Positions 1-9,584 are shown, counted from the first letter of the stretch. The stretch is 64,000 nt of DNA from Halichondria panicea (GCF_963675165.1 NC_087378.1:4893205-4957204); one strand, 5' to 3'. Notes: generated by a model from the letters alone, not told the origin. Numbers and translations are program-made.

Positions 1-6
1 CAAGCT

Positions 7-876
7 TCAAGTGGTGTTTTGCTTTCTTGTAAAGCGGTACGGTTTGGCTGCACAGTCCACAGCTTCAGCCCAATACTTGTCAGGGAGACTGGCATGAGCC
101 ATCATCGAGCGAGTTGATTCCATCAGTGTCCGGTTCATCCTCTCAGCTACGCCATTTTGCTGAGGAGAGTAAGGTACTGTGAGTTCGTGACGTATGCCCT
201 TCGACTTTAGGTAACTGTTGAATTCCTTCGATAGATACTCGCCCCCATTGTCACTACGCAATGTTCCGATCCGTAGGCTGCAGTCGTTGAACACACGAGC
301 CTCATACTCCTTGAACTTGTCAGGGACTTCAGACTTACTATTGAGGAAATATACAGCACAGCACCTTGTATAGTCGTCAATAAACGTAACGAAGTATTTA
401 CTTCCACCTATAGAGTCAGTAGTCATCGGCCCACAAACGTCACTGTGCACAATCTCAAGTCTTCGTTTCGATCTGATTTCTCCCACTGGTTTAAACGGGT
501 CTCTTTTCATTTTCCCCGCAATACACCCTTCACAGAATGACAGTTTCATTTGTTGCATAGAGTTCATACCGATCGCTACTTCACCGTTCGCTAGTTTCTT
601 GACAGATTGCCGAAAATGCCATAAATCAAGGTCGTTGTCCTTGACAGCGTTAGCAGCACCTGCAATCGTTTCGGGTTTAGCAGCACCTGCACTCGTCTCA
701 GGCTTGATGACTTTACAATCAAGCTTGTACATCTGATTCTCCAGTGTCCCCATTCCACAGAGCTTCTGGTCTCGATCACGTATCCAACAACGAGATCTTC
801 CAAACTTTACAAAGTTACCTTTGAATGCAGCTGCTCTCACCGAGAAAAGGTTACACGACGGTCGGTTCCGGTTCAC
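7..876 (-). pseudogene. Ty1/Copia pol fragment: GAG-pre-integrase and integrase core
   Basis: This 289-codon open stretch is the integrase part of a Copia retrotransposon, the enzyme that inserts the cDNA copy into the host genome. Visible pieces, in order, are the pre-integrase segment WHFR...CEGCIAGKMKR with an H/C pattern that resembles the HHCC zinc site, SDVCGPM and YFVTFIDDYTR of the catalytic core, the second Asp in LRSDNGGEY, and the catalytic Glu context QQNGVAERMNRTL. The N-terminal 40 residues resemble the linker after the protease (KFGRSRCWIRD), but no protease active site is seen, so the protease appears deleted. A 30-bp in-frame duplication (AKPETSAGA / AKPETIAGA, about 657-717) interrupts the linker. 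The reverse transcriptase and RNase H would lie below position 1, outside the window. The call is firm at domain level; the element is inactive. Confidence 0.9.
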
Positions 877-904
877 TTGGGTCTACTTGACCTTTATCTG
901 CCTG

Positions 905-1131
905 GTGTGAAGATCGCTTCTGGTTAGGGCAGTCTCGTCAAAGGTGTCCAGGCTTCTGACAGCCATAGCAAATAAGTTTTCGATATTGTTTCTTGTGCTC
1001 TCCCACTAGCGCTGAGTCATATTTCTGCACACCTGAGCGTCGACGTTCTCGCATCTTCTGCTCCTCGTTCACAAGGGCTTGCTGTACGTACTTCAGCGTC
1101 AGTCCTTCGTCCACTCGAGCTTCCAGAGCAG
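905..1131 (-). pseudogene. Copia gag C-terminus with broken zinc knuckle
   Basis: Read on the minus strand this segment gives KKQYRKLICYGCQKPGHL, a stop, then RDCPNQK. That is the CX2CX4HX4C nucleic-acid-binding knuckle of Gag, with a TGA replacing the residue after the HL. It lies between the gag core (higher coordinates) and the integrase ORF, the expected order. The in-frame stop and the missing protease show a dead copy. Confidence 0.75.
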
Positions 1132-1586
1132 TTACGAGTGTAGAGAAGCTAGACTGCCAAGCAAAGTGACCACCTGATCATCTTCATCGACTAGAGAACC
1201 TAGTGCCGCCAACTGGTCAGAGAGTTCCTTCATACCCTTCAGATGCTTCTCGACGCTGGTTCCCTCCATTCTGAAGAATCGTTTCTTGAGGAATATTTTG
1301 TTCGCCAGTGTATTTCGATCAAAATGGCTGCTTAGAGCATCCCACGCATCCTTGGGTTGAACACAGGAGGTAACCAGGTACAGTTGGGAAGTACCAATCG
1401 CTAGAGCCAGTGTAGAAAATGCCTTTTGACACTTCTTCTCAAAGTTTGTCCAAGTTCCGCTCCTTCGGCGAGCGTTTCTGATCCGTCTACCACTGTCCAA
1501 AGCTCCTTGGCTAGCTTCATTTGGAATTTCCAGGTGACCCAGTTTGATCCATTGAGTTTTTCAATCGTCCACTTCTCTTCAGCCAT
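1132..1586 (-). pseudogene. Copia gag core (UBN2-type), frameshifted
   Basis: Gag forms the virus-like particle of the retrotransposon. The probable start is the ATG whose complement is at about 1583-1585 (MAEEKWTIEKLNGSNW); LNGxNWxxW is a hallmark of Copia gag. After about 45 codons the frame shifts near 1460. The second frame continues with AWDALSSHFDRNTLANK and LGSLVDEDDQVVTLLGSL, matching the UBN2 gag domain. The gag is therefore in two frames, so this copy cannot make a full protein. Confidence 0.88.
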
Positions 1587-1590
1587 GTTA

Positions 1591-1609
1591 GTTCTCTGGG
1601 CCCATAACC
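1591..1609 (-). other. Candidate Copia primer-binding site
   Basis: On the minus strand GGTTATGGGCCCAG lies directly between the proposed LTR end (...CTAACA) and the gag start. This is the position of a tRNA primer-binding site. The specific tRNA was not assigned. Confidence 0.4.
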
Positions 1610-1808
1610 TGTTAGCAGATTCAGCAGATTGAATGGTTCTTAGTAACAACAATAGAGACAATAAGGATAGGCACAAAAAGAATAGCACTTTACTGACAGT
1701 CACAAGAGTAGCTAGCACATGGTATTACATCACAAACTAATTCTATACACAAATATAGAACTACTATAAATAGACATTACATAAAGCATAAAGCTGTTCA
1801 GTCAATAC
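1610..1808 (-). repeat. Candidate Copia 5' LTR
   Basis: On the plus strand the stretch begins TGTTAGCAGATTC at the primer-binding site and could end at ...CAATACCA, giving the TG...CA ends of an LTR of about 200 bp. It contains an A/T-rich TATA-like segment around 1765. The second LTR is outside the window, so the outer edge is a guess. Confidence 0.35.
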
Positions 1809-1839
1809 CACCTGATTCATTAATCTACTTCAACACTTT

Positions 1840-2700
1840 GACCTCTAGGATTCCTTTCACAACGATAACTGAGCCTGGATACGTCTTCAGCTTTACCTTG
1901 GACTCTTGGAGGGTAGGTCTGCCATCCATAGTGTACGGTAAGTTTCCTCAGCGATAATGATGCTCCTGTGTCTACTTGCATTGGTTCCATTTACCGTTGT
2001 AATGGGTGATTCGAAAATGAGTAATATAGTTCGTACTCTTCCTCCTCCACTTGCATGATTTGTGGGAGCAAACTTCCTCTTGTGTGTGCTTGGAGCCTTC
2101 GATTTTTTTCGGCACACCTTCTGCAGATGACTTGTAGTTCTTATACTTGCAGGAGTGCACCCACATCGGTGACAGCTAATGTCTCTGTCCCTCGGGTAGG
2201 AATCCTTTGCCCCTCCTGGCTGCTTTCGGTTCCTCCTGCCTTCTTGTATCGCATGTACATTCTCGGCCTGACATTCTCGGCCTGTCGCATGTCTTTCGAT
2301 CCTTTCTCAGCCAGTTGGGCTGTCTTTTTCCAGGGTGATCCGCCAACGTTTATCACGACATCCACAGACTGTCCTGTCTCGCAACATTTCGTTTAGAGAG
2401 TCGCCATATTCACAGTGTTCTGACACGAAGTCGTTTCCTCTGGCTCGTGTGTTGAAATTGTATCTCTGTACAATTGCTGAGGGTCTTTGACTAGCTGGTC
2501 TTGGCCGACGGTGGGTGCGGCGCTGCCAAGTTCCTGATGAGCTAGTACATTGATGGACCCTTATGCCGTTGGCAACAAAGTATTGCTCGATACCCAGTCC
2601 TCTACACTTTGGTCAAACTCATCGGTTGCCAATCGTGATTCCACCTTCTCCTTCAGTACAGTTCAGACTTCTCCTCGTCGCCAAATGTAGTAACTAGCGT
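1840..2700 (-). pseudogene. Ty3/Gypsy-like gag-protease remnant
   Basis: No single long frame survives, but three family signatures appear in the right order on the minus strand. A zinc-knuckle-like string CHRCG...HLQKVCRKK spans about 2095-2185. The retroviral-type aspartyl protease active site VDTGAS is at about 1965-1985. It is followed, in another frame, by EETYRTLW and LKTYPGSVIVVKG (about 1850-1950), typical of the protease C-terminal half. Around 2650-2690 a start-like VTTFGDEEKSELY may be the beginning of gag. At least two frameshifts separate these pieces. Reverse transcriptase and integrase are absent; the Copia element lies where they would be. Confidence 0.6.
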
Positions 2701-3083
2701 AGCTAGTTGGCCGCACGCTAGGCTGGTCACAAGTAGGCACAATAAACTCTGATTGAATGAAGGATTTCGAAACACCGTTAACGATACATGTTCTAATTTT
2801 AACTTACTGTCATTACTTACTAATGTGAGTCTGTTCATCGTCCATGCACCTGCACCTGCACCTTGCTCACTGAAGTCCTGGTACCATTATACTCATAGTA
2901 CAGTAGAGCTCTAGGAGGCATTCAACATTGTTGTGCCAGTACCTAGTTTGCCCAGAGATAGAGTAGATTCCCTTCCTGGCCTTCAACTTTGCCTGCATTG
3001 AACTGCTGAAGAATTCGAGGGGTGTGTTGTGGTTAAATTTTACTTCCGTTCCTGACATCGAGTGAACAAAGCCAATCCCATTC
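2701..3083. other. Interval between Gypsy remnant and DIRS insertion
   Basis: No convincing gene was seen. The short open frames on the minus strand have no recognised motif. The end of the interval carries the 9-bp ATCCCATTC (3075-3083), which recurs after the DIRS element. Confidence 0.5.
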
Positions 3084-3112
3084 TAACCTCCTTCACCGGC
3101 TAGTGGGAAGTG

Positions 3113-3275
3113 TTCAATGAAATTTAATAGCATATTAAATGGGGTTAACAACAAGGAGCAGGCCGCAACTGATGACATCACTCATCTCTTAAGCGGAACG
3201 CATGCGCACTAAAGTTGAAGCCAAGTCACTTTGTTAGCAATATCAGACATCAGTCATTTCATTCAGATTATCTCA
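3113..3275 (+). repeat. DIRS split direct repeat A1
   Basis: AATTTAATAGCATATTAAAT, the following GGAGCAGGCCGCAACTGATG segment and AGTCATTTCATTC recur in the same order at 8061-8217. A1 lacks a stretch that A2 has (CTCATGCTGTCTCTGAA), so the two have diverged by an indel. Confidence 0.85.
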
Positions 3276-3308
3276 ATCAATCCTCTCTACCAAGCCTCTC
3301 TACCGGCC

Positions 3309-5111
3309 ATGGAACCCTCAGTCGTTACTCCCACCGCCCCAACCACTGTCACACCACCGACGCCTACCAGCTCGGGCACTGTACCCACACCGTTGACAGG
3401 CAGTTCCAGGCGATGGTTCGCAAAATGGTCGGCGAGGCAGTCGCCTTAACTATCCCCCACTTGATGTCGACCATAGAGGGCCGCATACAGACAGGCATCC
3501 AAAATGCCCTCTCTGCTCCCTCAATCTCAGGTTCAGCAGCAGCAACCGTTACCAGTGTCACCTCAACTCCACCAGCGTCGGCAGGTATATACCTTAAAAT
3601 AACAACCAAAATTTAGTCACCTCCGTAGCTGGTATCTCGATAACCCCTCTCCATTCCGATGCGAATATGAAACTTGAGGCACAATTTACTGCCAAGGTGG
3701 TGTAGGATCAAATGCTTTATACATAGTTAGCTATCTATATACAATACACACCAGGCAAAACCCAACAAATGGCAGGGTGATGGCATACCCCCAACAAATG
3801 ACAGGGTGATGGCATACCCAACAAACGGCCAACAAATGGCAGGGTGATGGCATACCCAAAAAATGGCTAACAAATGTAAATGGCCAACAAATGGCAGGGT
3901 GATGGCATACCCAACAAATGACGATGGCAAATAGCAACGAATGGCACACTAACAAACTGCCGAGTATGGCAAAACTCAGCATATGGCACACGTACTATAG
4001 TAGGGCAAATGCAACAAGGTGTGAGTATGGCAAAATTAATGGCAGAGTATGGCAAACCCAACAAATAGCGCAGGTAACGTTACGTTACCATAGCAATTGT
4101 CACCCTCCGGTTAGTTGCATGTCCTTATTTAGTAGTAACCTCCCTTATGGTTTTGTTTCTTGGTAAAAATTAATAGCCTATGTGTATGTTGTGCATCAGA
4201 GTTCTTAAGCCACGACACCACACAAATAACACAGAGTATGGCAAACTCAGAACTCAACAAATAGCCGAGGAGGGCGTGGCACATAGCGGGGTATGGCACA
4301 CCCCAACACAATATGCACCTCAGCAAAGACAGTACACATTATGAACTGCTCATGCACGCACAGCAGGTATCTCGCTGGGATCAATGCCTTGAGCCTGCTC
4401 AATACCCTCACGATCAGGAGCTTGCCGATACCCAGCCATCGGCTGCTGCTTGCCACCCCATATTGTTCCCACCCAGCGGAGGAGAAAGTTCTAAGGCAAT
4501 CATCATAGCCGCAGGGGTTCCCTCGCTAAAACGCTCCATGTTGGAATCAATTTTAGCTGTCGAGTTCGGAGACCTCCCGCCAGCAAGAGGGCTTAAGTAA
4601 ACCCCTCTCCACCTTAGCCAACTGAACGCATCAGAACTGGCACAGACCAAAAAGGTCATACCAGACCTGGGCGTTTGGACCCAATGTTTTTCAATATATG
4701 CCGCAGTTGTTCTCACGAAACAGCCCCCATCCAATCGCCAAGCTTAGCAAAAAATTCCAATAGCCATCGTGGATTGCATATGACCAGAACGAAGCAGCTG
4801 CAACAGGACAGCTTGACTGGTCAAAAATCGATGCCGGAATATATGCGACATGTTCCAAGCATTAGGGCTGGTGTCGCATTTGCAAGTCTATGGATCACTC
4901 AAAAGACTCTTGCCCGCCCCCAGCCCCACTACCCTAGCAAGGAGCGCTTCTCATCGGTGTCAGCTCCACCCCCAAAACGGCCACAAACTAGATACCTATA
5001 TGGAATGCGAATCGTGCCGATTCCTACACGTTTGTGCAAATTGTCGTCAACCAGACCATGCTGCCCCCAAATGCAGGAAAGGAGCCACTAATTTAGATGG
5101 CAAAAAACAAT
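3309..5111 (+). pseudogene. DIRS gag-like ORF1, fragmented
   Basis: The N-terminal part is a Pro/Thr/Ser-rich start (MEPSVVTPTAPT) followed in another frame by VRKMVGEAVALTIPHL...IEGRIQTG. The C-terminal end, around 4980-5090, has a Cys/His cluster ECESCRFLHVCANCR then QPDHAAPKCRK, a pattern typical of the end of DIRS ORF1. Between them lie a minisatellite (about 3765-3930) and degenerate ATGGCA-rich sequence to about 4330. Several frame changes are needed to connect the pieces. The role, a nucleic-acid-binding structural protein, is inferred from family and position. Confidence 0.65.
3765..3930. repeat. Minisatellite, about 30-bp units
   Basis: Repeats of CCAACAAATGGCAGGGTGATGGCATACC with variable spacers, about five copies. 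Shorter degenerate derivatives (GTATGGCAAAAC..., CAACAAATAGC...) continue to about 4300. The array lies inside the DIRS element and has expanded within its ORF1 region. Confidence 0.8.
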
Positions 5112-5269
5112 GAAACTCGTTGTGTTCAGTATGACCTTGGTTTTATTCACCTTGTATTTCACCATGTATTGATTCACCATGTAGTTATTCACGCCCCTTA
5201 TCTAAGTATATAATTGCAACGGCATGCCTACAGCAAGGGGCCAAGCCTTACACTATGTAGATACCAATA

Positions 5270-6725
5270 TTCCCTGTTTGCAGGAGGGTACCCTTACACC
5301 CAGCAGCTGGCTCAACTCACCCCCACCTGCCTACCAGCAATACTGCTAGACGCAGAAGTATGGGAGGCAGAACTGAGCCATCACCCAGATACCCAATTCA
5401 GTTCGTATGTCGTGAACGGCTTTAGGGTGGGATTTGATAGGCAAAGACTCCTTAAAAACTACAAGGGGAATATGGCGTCCGCCCTCGAACACCCTCAAGT
5501 GGTCAATGACTACCAGAACTCCTTCTCAGCAGCATGGTCATAATACCTCAGGGGCAGGTCCCATACATTCATTGCCAAATCAGTCCCTTTGGTGTTATTC
5601 CAAAGAAGTCAAAACCAGGAAAATGGCGGCTTATTGTCGAACTCTCATCGCCGACCAACGCTAGCGTCAATGATGGAATTGATATCAATAGACCAAGTGT
5701 CAGACTGTATCTTTAACCTCGGCAGAGGTATCTTGATGGCGAAAGTGGACATCAAATCAGCCTACCGTATTGTCCCAGTGCACCCAGAGGACCGCTATTT
5801 GCTAGGTGTGCAATGGAATGATCAGGTTGTGGTGGATAAGGTACTCCCCTTTGGCCTGCGCTCTGCACCCCTCATTTTTACAGCAATTGCACAGTGGATA
5901 ATGGAAAAAAACAATGTATGCAACATCTTCCACTATCTGGATGATTTTATAACGCTGGGCCCACCAGGCTCTACAACATGTCAAGAAAATCATTGTCAAA
6001 ACCTGCGAAAACACAGGTGCCCCTTGGAGCTCAGCAAATCCGAAGGCCCAACAGCAAGGCTGACATTCTTGGGGATGGAACTGGATACAAACAAATTGGA
6101 AATCCGCCTCCCAGCAGCCAAACTAGACCGCCTGAAATTGCTTCTCAAAAAGTGGGAATTAAAAAAGGCGGGGGATTTGCTGTCTCTCATCGGCTACCTT
6201 CAGCACACGGCAAAAGCAGTTCGCCAAGGACACTCCTTTGTACGGCGACTAATTAATGCATCTACCACAGTGCATCAACTCCTTCGCCTAAATGTTGCAG
6301 CATGCTCTGACATTAAATGGTGGTCAATATTCGCCTCACAACTTGTCCGTGGCAGCAAAGACCACCCAGTTTTCACGGTTACGTCCGACGCTTCCGGCAC
6401 TTGGGGCTGCGGAGCCTATGAAGCAGAACTATGGTTCCAACTGCAATGGCCCACCTCAATGGATGATTGCCATTTATCGGTAAACCCAGTAGTCATAGCA
6501 GCAGGTGAACGCTGGGTCGGACAATCGGTCCGTTTCCAATCAGCGGTGGTGGCATTACTGAACTCAGGTTCTAGCAGAGACGAGGCTCTCATGTACCTGA
6601 TGAGATGTCTGGTCTTTATTACAGCCAAATTTAACTTTACAGTGTCGGTATCCCATATTAGAGGAGTCAATTAGCCGATGCTCTCTCACGCAACAATCAC
6701 AATTATTTTCTTGTTAATCACCCTC
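5270..6725 (+). pseudogene. DIRS reverse transcriptase-RNase H, frameshifted
   Basis: This region copies the element RNA into DNA. The upstream linker YVVNGFRVGFDRQ occupies one frame (to about 5540). A second frame carries SPFGVIPKKSKPGKWRLIV and SVNDGID (about 5580-5690). The first frame then resumes with MAKVDIKSAYR, LPFGLRSAP, the catalytic YLDDF and FLGMELD. RNase H follows with VTSDASGTWGCGA and ends at SHIRGVN, where another shift moves the conserved ADALSR into a different frame (about 6675). LPFGLRSAP and the YLDD box fit DIRS-type rather than LTR-type enzymes. At least three frame breaks make it inactive. Confidence 0.88.
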
Positions 6726-6849
6726 AGGCCACTCCTCGACCCTCGCCTATACCCATAGCATTGCGGGATCATCTCAAAACCGGATTGGCTATCTCAGCAC
6801 GTACTGGACGAGCGCTATTTTCGATCAGCCTTAGCCCCAAGCTCCCAAC

Positions 6850-7690
6850 GCACTTATGGTTCAGCACAAACCCGATACTTACAATTTTGTTCTTCTTTTT
6901 CACTATCCCCACTACCTGTCAATGAACTCCAGCTCGCAGCACACCTGGCTAACGAACAACTTTCCCACACTACAATAAAAAGTTACCTCTCAGCAGTTCG
7001 GCACCTCCAAATTGCAAGCAACTTAGCAGACCCACATATCTCAGATATGCTATTAAATCTGGACAGGCCAAAACCAAACAGAACCAAAGGACTCGTCTCC
7101 CAATCACTCCAAAAATTCTTCTGCAAATGTGTAACAGCTGGGGAGCAGCAAGTCGATTCAAATCGAGACAACACAATGCGCAGCTACGCTCTGTTTTTTT
7201 GGCTTCTTGAGATCAGGGGAAGCGACAGTCCCCTCCGATGGAGCATTTGATAGCAAAGCCCACATGACTTACAATATCGGCGACCCTCAGACGATCAAAG
7301 TAAGACTCAAGGCATCAAAAACAGACCCTTTCCGAAAGGGGGTGGATATTGTTATTGGAAGGACCCTATTGGAAGGACCCGGTGACAGCTATGTTAGCTT
7401 ACCTGGTTATGCATGGCCCAAAACCTGGGTTCTTATTTTAGTTCAACGATGGTAGACTACTCACGAAATCTCGCTTTGTAGAGGTAGTGCGGCAGGTATT
7501 ATCCACAATTGGCCTAAACCCTCTTCACTATGCTGGCCACTCCTTTAGAATCGGAGCAGCAACAGCAGCAAGCACTTGTGGCCTGAATGACTCTACCATA
7601 CAAATGTTGGGAAGGTGGTCAAGCTCGCGCATACCTATCTTATATTCGAACCCCAAGAGACAACTTGGCTAGACGAGCTGAGAAATAATT
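6850..7690 (+). pseudogene. DIRS tyrosine recombinase, frameshifted
   Basis: This is the integrating enzyme of the element. The N-terminal SAM-like domain reads TRYLQFCSSFSLSPLPVNEL...TIKSYLSAVRHLQIA (about 6865-7020). The first catalytic Arg lies in FLRSGE (about 7202-7220). A 9-codon-scale tandem duplication (GGAAGGACCC twice) and a frame change follow near 7350-7370. HSFRIG (about 7538) carries the H-x-x-R pair. The catalytic Tyr motif, with IRTP after it, is only reached by a +1 shift near 7633, because the frame carrying HSFRIG reads through out of register. Three of the catalytic positions are thus recognisable, but not in one frame. Confidence 0.85.
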
Positions 7691-7864
7691 GTTTTAATGT
7701 ACATGTATATTCCGTTACTGTTTTTTTTTTGTTTTGTCCTTTGGGAGCTCATTACATCTCATTGTCATGTCCTCAGAGACATAATTACAGCATACTAGGG
7801 CTCAGCTTGGGAGTATTTGCGAGTCCAAAGGCCTCACCCAAACAAAGGATATAGATGTAAGGTC

Positions 7865-8060
7865 ACAGGGTAAAATACCAATTTAAAGAAAACAACATCT
7901 GGAAAAATAACCCCCCGAAAGGCCGAGGGGTATTATCCCTAGGATGCCCATTCAGATTAACAATGACCCAACCAATATCATTACGCTATTGGTTTTGCAT
8001 ATTAGCGTTAATTATACTCTTATAAATTAATTGTACCCAATACTGTGACGCAAGTTGTTA
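7865..8060 (+). repeat. DIRS split direct repeat B1
   Basis: ACAGGGTAAAATACCAATTT through TACTGTGACGCAAGTTGTTA recurs at 8337-8541 with a few substitutions. It contains a CCCCCCGAAAGG/CCGAGGGG hairpin and sits directly after the recombinase ORF. Confidence 0.9.
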
Positions 8061-8217
8061 AATGGAATTTAATAGCATATTAAATGGGCAAGGAGCAGGC
8101 CGCAACTGATGACATCACTCATCTCTTAAGCGGAACGCATGCCCTAAAGTTGAAGCCTCATGCTGTCTCTGAACTAAGTCACTTTGTGAGCAATATCAGA
8201 CGTCAGTCATTTCATTC
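8061..8217 (+). repeat. DIRS split direct repeat A2
   Basis: Second copy of A1, placed between B1 and B2 as expected for split direct repeats. It is followed by a pyrimidine-rich stretch (8218-8290) not shared with A1. Confidence 0.88.
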
Positions 8218-8336
8218 CCCTCCTCTCCCACCCTTTTTTATCTTTTATTTTTATTATTCTTTCAGTTTGCACTCTTGTCAGGCACTGTGACAAGGGGCAT
8301 GTCATGTGCGTGGGCATCTGACGACCAGATTTGGTT

Positions 8337-8541
8337 ACAGGGTAAAATACCAATTTAAAGAAAACAACATCTGGAAAAATAACCCCCCGAAAGGCCGAGG
8401 GGTATTATCCCTAGGATGCCCATTCAGATGAACAATGCTCTTTGAACCCCAACCAATATCATTACGCTATTGGTTTTGCGTATTAGCGTTAATTATACTC
8501 TTATAAATTAATTGTACCCGATACTGTGACACAAGTTGTTA
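8337..8541 (+). repeat. DIRS split direct repeat B2 (element 3' end)
   Basis: Second copy of B1, ending CAAGTTGTTAA at the MITE sequence. It has a short insertion relative to B1 (CTCTTTGAACC, about 8440). Confidence 0.9.
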
Positions 8542-8587
8542 ACCGGCTAGTGGGAAGTGCGGCCTGGGGTCGAGGCTAATCCCATTC

Positions 8588-8644
8588 TAGTATTAATACG
8601 GTACAAGGACTGCTGCAATTAGAACAAATACGGTATAAACGACG
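8588..8644 (+). promoter_or_regulatory. Short upstream region of the CDK4/6-like gene
   Basis: Only about 57 bp separate the split MITE's outer duplication from the ATG, and only about 100 bp lie between the DIRS 3' end and the ATG. No TATA box was recognised. Transcription must therefore start in this short stretch or inside the transposon, unless a 5' non-coding exon lies further upstream. Confidence 0.35.
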
Positions 8645-8922
8645 ATGGCTGCACTGGAGACACGAGAAACTCTCACATCTATATCTGGGATGGATGATGC
8701 CATGGACCAGGATGTCGACATAGTTATCGATAGATATGAAATCATAGGAGATATAGGTAGGGGGGCATATGGGATAGTTTATAAAGCAAGAGATGTGAAG
8801 AACAATGGTTCGATTGTTGCCCTGAAGAAAGTGTATTCTATGGAAGATTCCACAGATTTACCTCAACATCTCCTTAGGGAGGTAACCAACCTCAAGCGGC
8901 TAAGATCTCCTTATGTTATTCG
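8645..8922 (+). CDS. CDK4/6-like: CDK4/6-like kinase, exon 1 (kinase N-lobe)
   Basis: First of seven exons of a cyclin-dependent kinase of the CDK4/6 group, which with D-type cyclins phosphorylates retinoblastoma-family proteins at G1/S. The joined exons give 325 residues, the usual CDK6 size, and every junction keeps frame. This exon has a 30-residue leader, the glycine loop GRGAYG (residues 38-43) and the ATP lysine in VALKK (K61). The cyclin-binding helix reads LPQHLLREV (72-80) in place of the PSTxRE-type motif, while the helix Glu (E79) is kept. It ends YVI plus a split Arg codon before a GTAAGA donor. The ATG in GACGATGGC is the first in frame and fits the family start. The CDK4/6 assignment is from overall motif match; orthology needs a tree. 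Confidence 0.9.
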
Positions 8923-9053
8923 GTAAGAAGCCTGACATGTACATGCACTATCTATAGACTCGCAAGCTAGCCGTCAATGTAGCAGGCGGACAGTAGACTA
9001 CTGGTCAAACTCCGTTTAGAGACTCGTGTAACGTTTGCCACGATAATTATTTG
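8923..9053 (+). other. CDK4/6-like intron 1, first part
   Basis: Intron 1 spans 8923-13153 (4.2 kb). The opening 130 bp hold nothing recognised; the remainder is mostly repeats listed separately. Confidence 0.5.
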
Positions 9054-9584
9054 TAGCCTCCTTCACCGGCCTTCATAGAAAAAAAGTCATTATTGGATAT
9101 TTTTTCCCGTAAAACTATAATACAGAATTCATCAGAGAAAATACCCTAAAAGTCATACACAGAGCTATATAGTTAGCTAGCTAGAGACAGAGCTGTGTAG
9201 GTTTGTTGTACAGCTTTTTTTATTCCGATAGAATCAGTAACAGTAGTATAGTAGACTTTCACCAAAGTTAATGTTAAATGGGGCTCTTGTCAGCTTTCAC
9301 TCCGTTCAGACGATTGTTATCCACACTGTTGCAGGCTGAGTCTTTTGTTAACATAGCAGGCTAAGGGTAGCTATCAAAGAATGCTATCCGATGAGCTAGA
9401 AACCTTCAATCGAACTTTCTATCCAATCCACTTCCGTTTGTTGTGATGTCATAGTTTTACTGAGCATATACGATGTTATCCAAAGCCCCCAGATACCGGG
9501 GGGGATATTAGCACATGCGCAAGCAGTCGATACCAGGCCCACTTCCCTAAGTGAAGTGGGAAGTGCGGCCTGGAATCGAGGCTA
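9054..9584 (+). mobile_element. TAG...CTA MITE (subfamily TAGCCTCC)
   Basis: Starts TAGCCTCCTTCACCGG and ends GGAATCGAGGCTA. It is homologous along its length, in inverse orientation, to 51378-51942, and in its right part to 56897-57310. It contains the family landmarks GTAGACTTTCACCAAAGTTA and CCCCCAGATACCGGGG. Its flanks (AATTATTTG / CGATATTTT) do not form a clear 9-bp duplication. Confidence 0.85.

Larger units (their letters stand above)
3113..8541 (+). mobile_element. DIRS/PAT/Ngaro-like tyrosine-recombinase retrotransposon
   Basis: A 5.4-kb element with order A1 repeat, gag-like ORF, reverse transcriptase-RNase H, tyrosine recombinase, then B1-A2-B2. The split direct repeats (A1 matches A2, B1 matches B2) replace LTRs and are typical of PAT and Ngaro-type elements. 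These integrate through a circular intermediate with a tyrosine recombinase. All three coding regions carry frameshifts, so the copy is defective. An 18-bp sequence (ACCGGCTAGTGGGAAGTG) flanks both sides (3095-3112, 8542-8559), unexpected for a class that normally makes no target duplication. It ends about 100 bp upstream of the CDK4/6-like start codon. Confidence 0.88.
3084..8578. mobile_element. Short TAG...CTA MITE split by DIRS insertion
   Basis: The left piece TAACCTCCTTCACCGG... (3084-3112) and right piece ...CGAGGCTA (to 8578) are the two ends of the MITE family seen whole at 51378-51942 and 9054-9584. ATCCCATTC flanks both outer ends (3075-3083 and 8579-8587), a perfect 9-bp target duplication. 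Without the insertion this would be a very short internally deleted copy of roughly 50-60 bp. Confidence 0.75.

Noticed and set aside
3731-4064. Coding frames rich in 'ICWVCHHPAICW'-type repeats
   Set aside because: They translate the 30-bp minisatellite inside the DIRS element on the wrong strand.
7-8541. Exogenous virus or viral insertion
   Set aside because: The integrase, gag and reverse-transcriptase pieces carry Copia, Gypsy and DIRS signatures; no envelope or other viral gene was seen.
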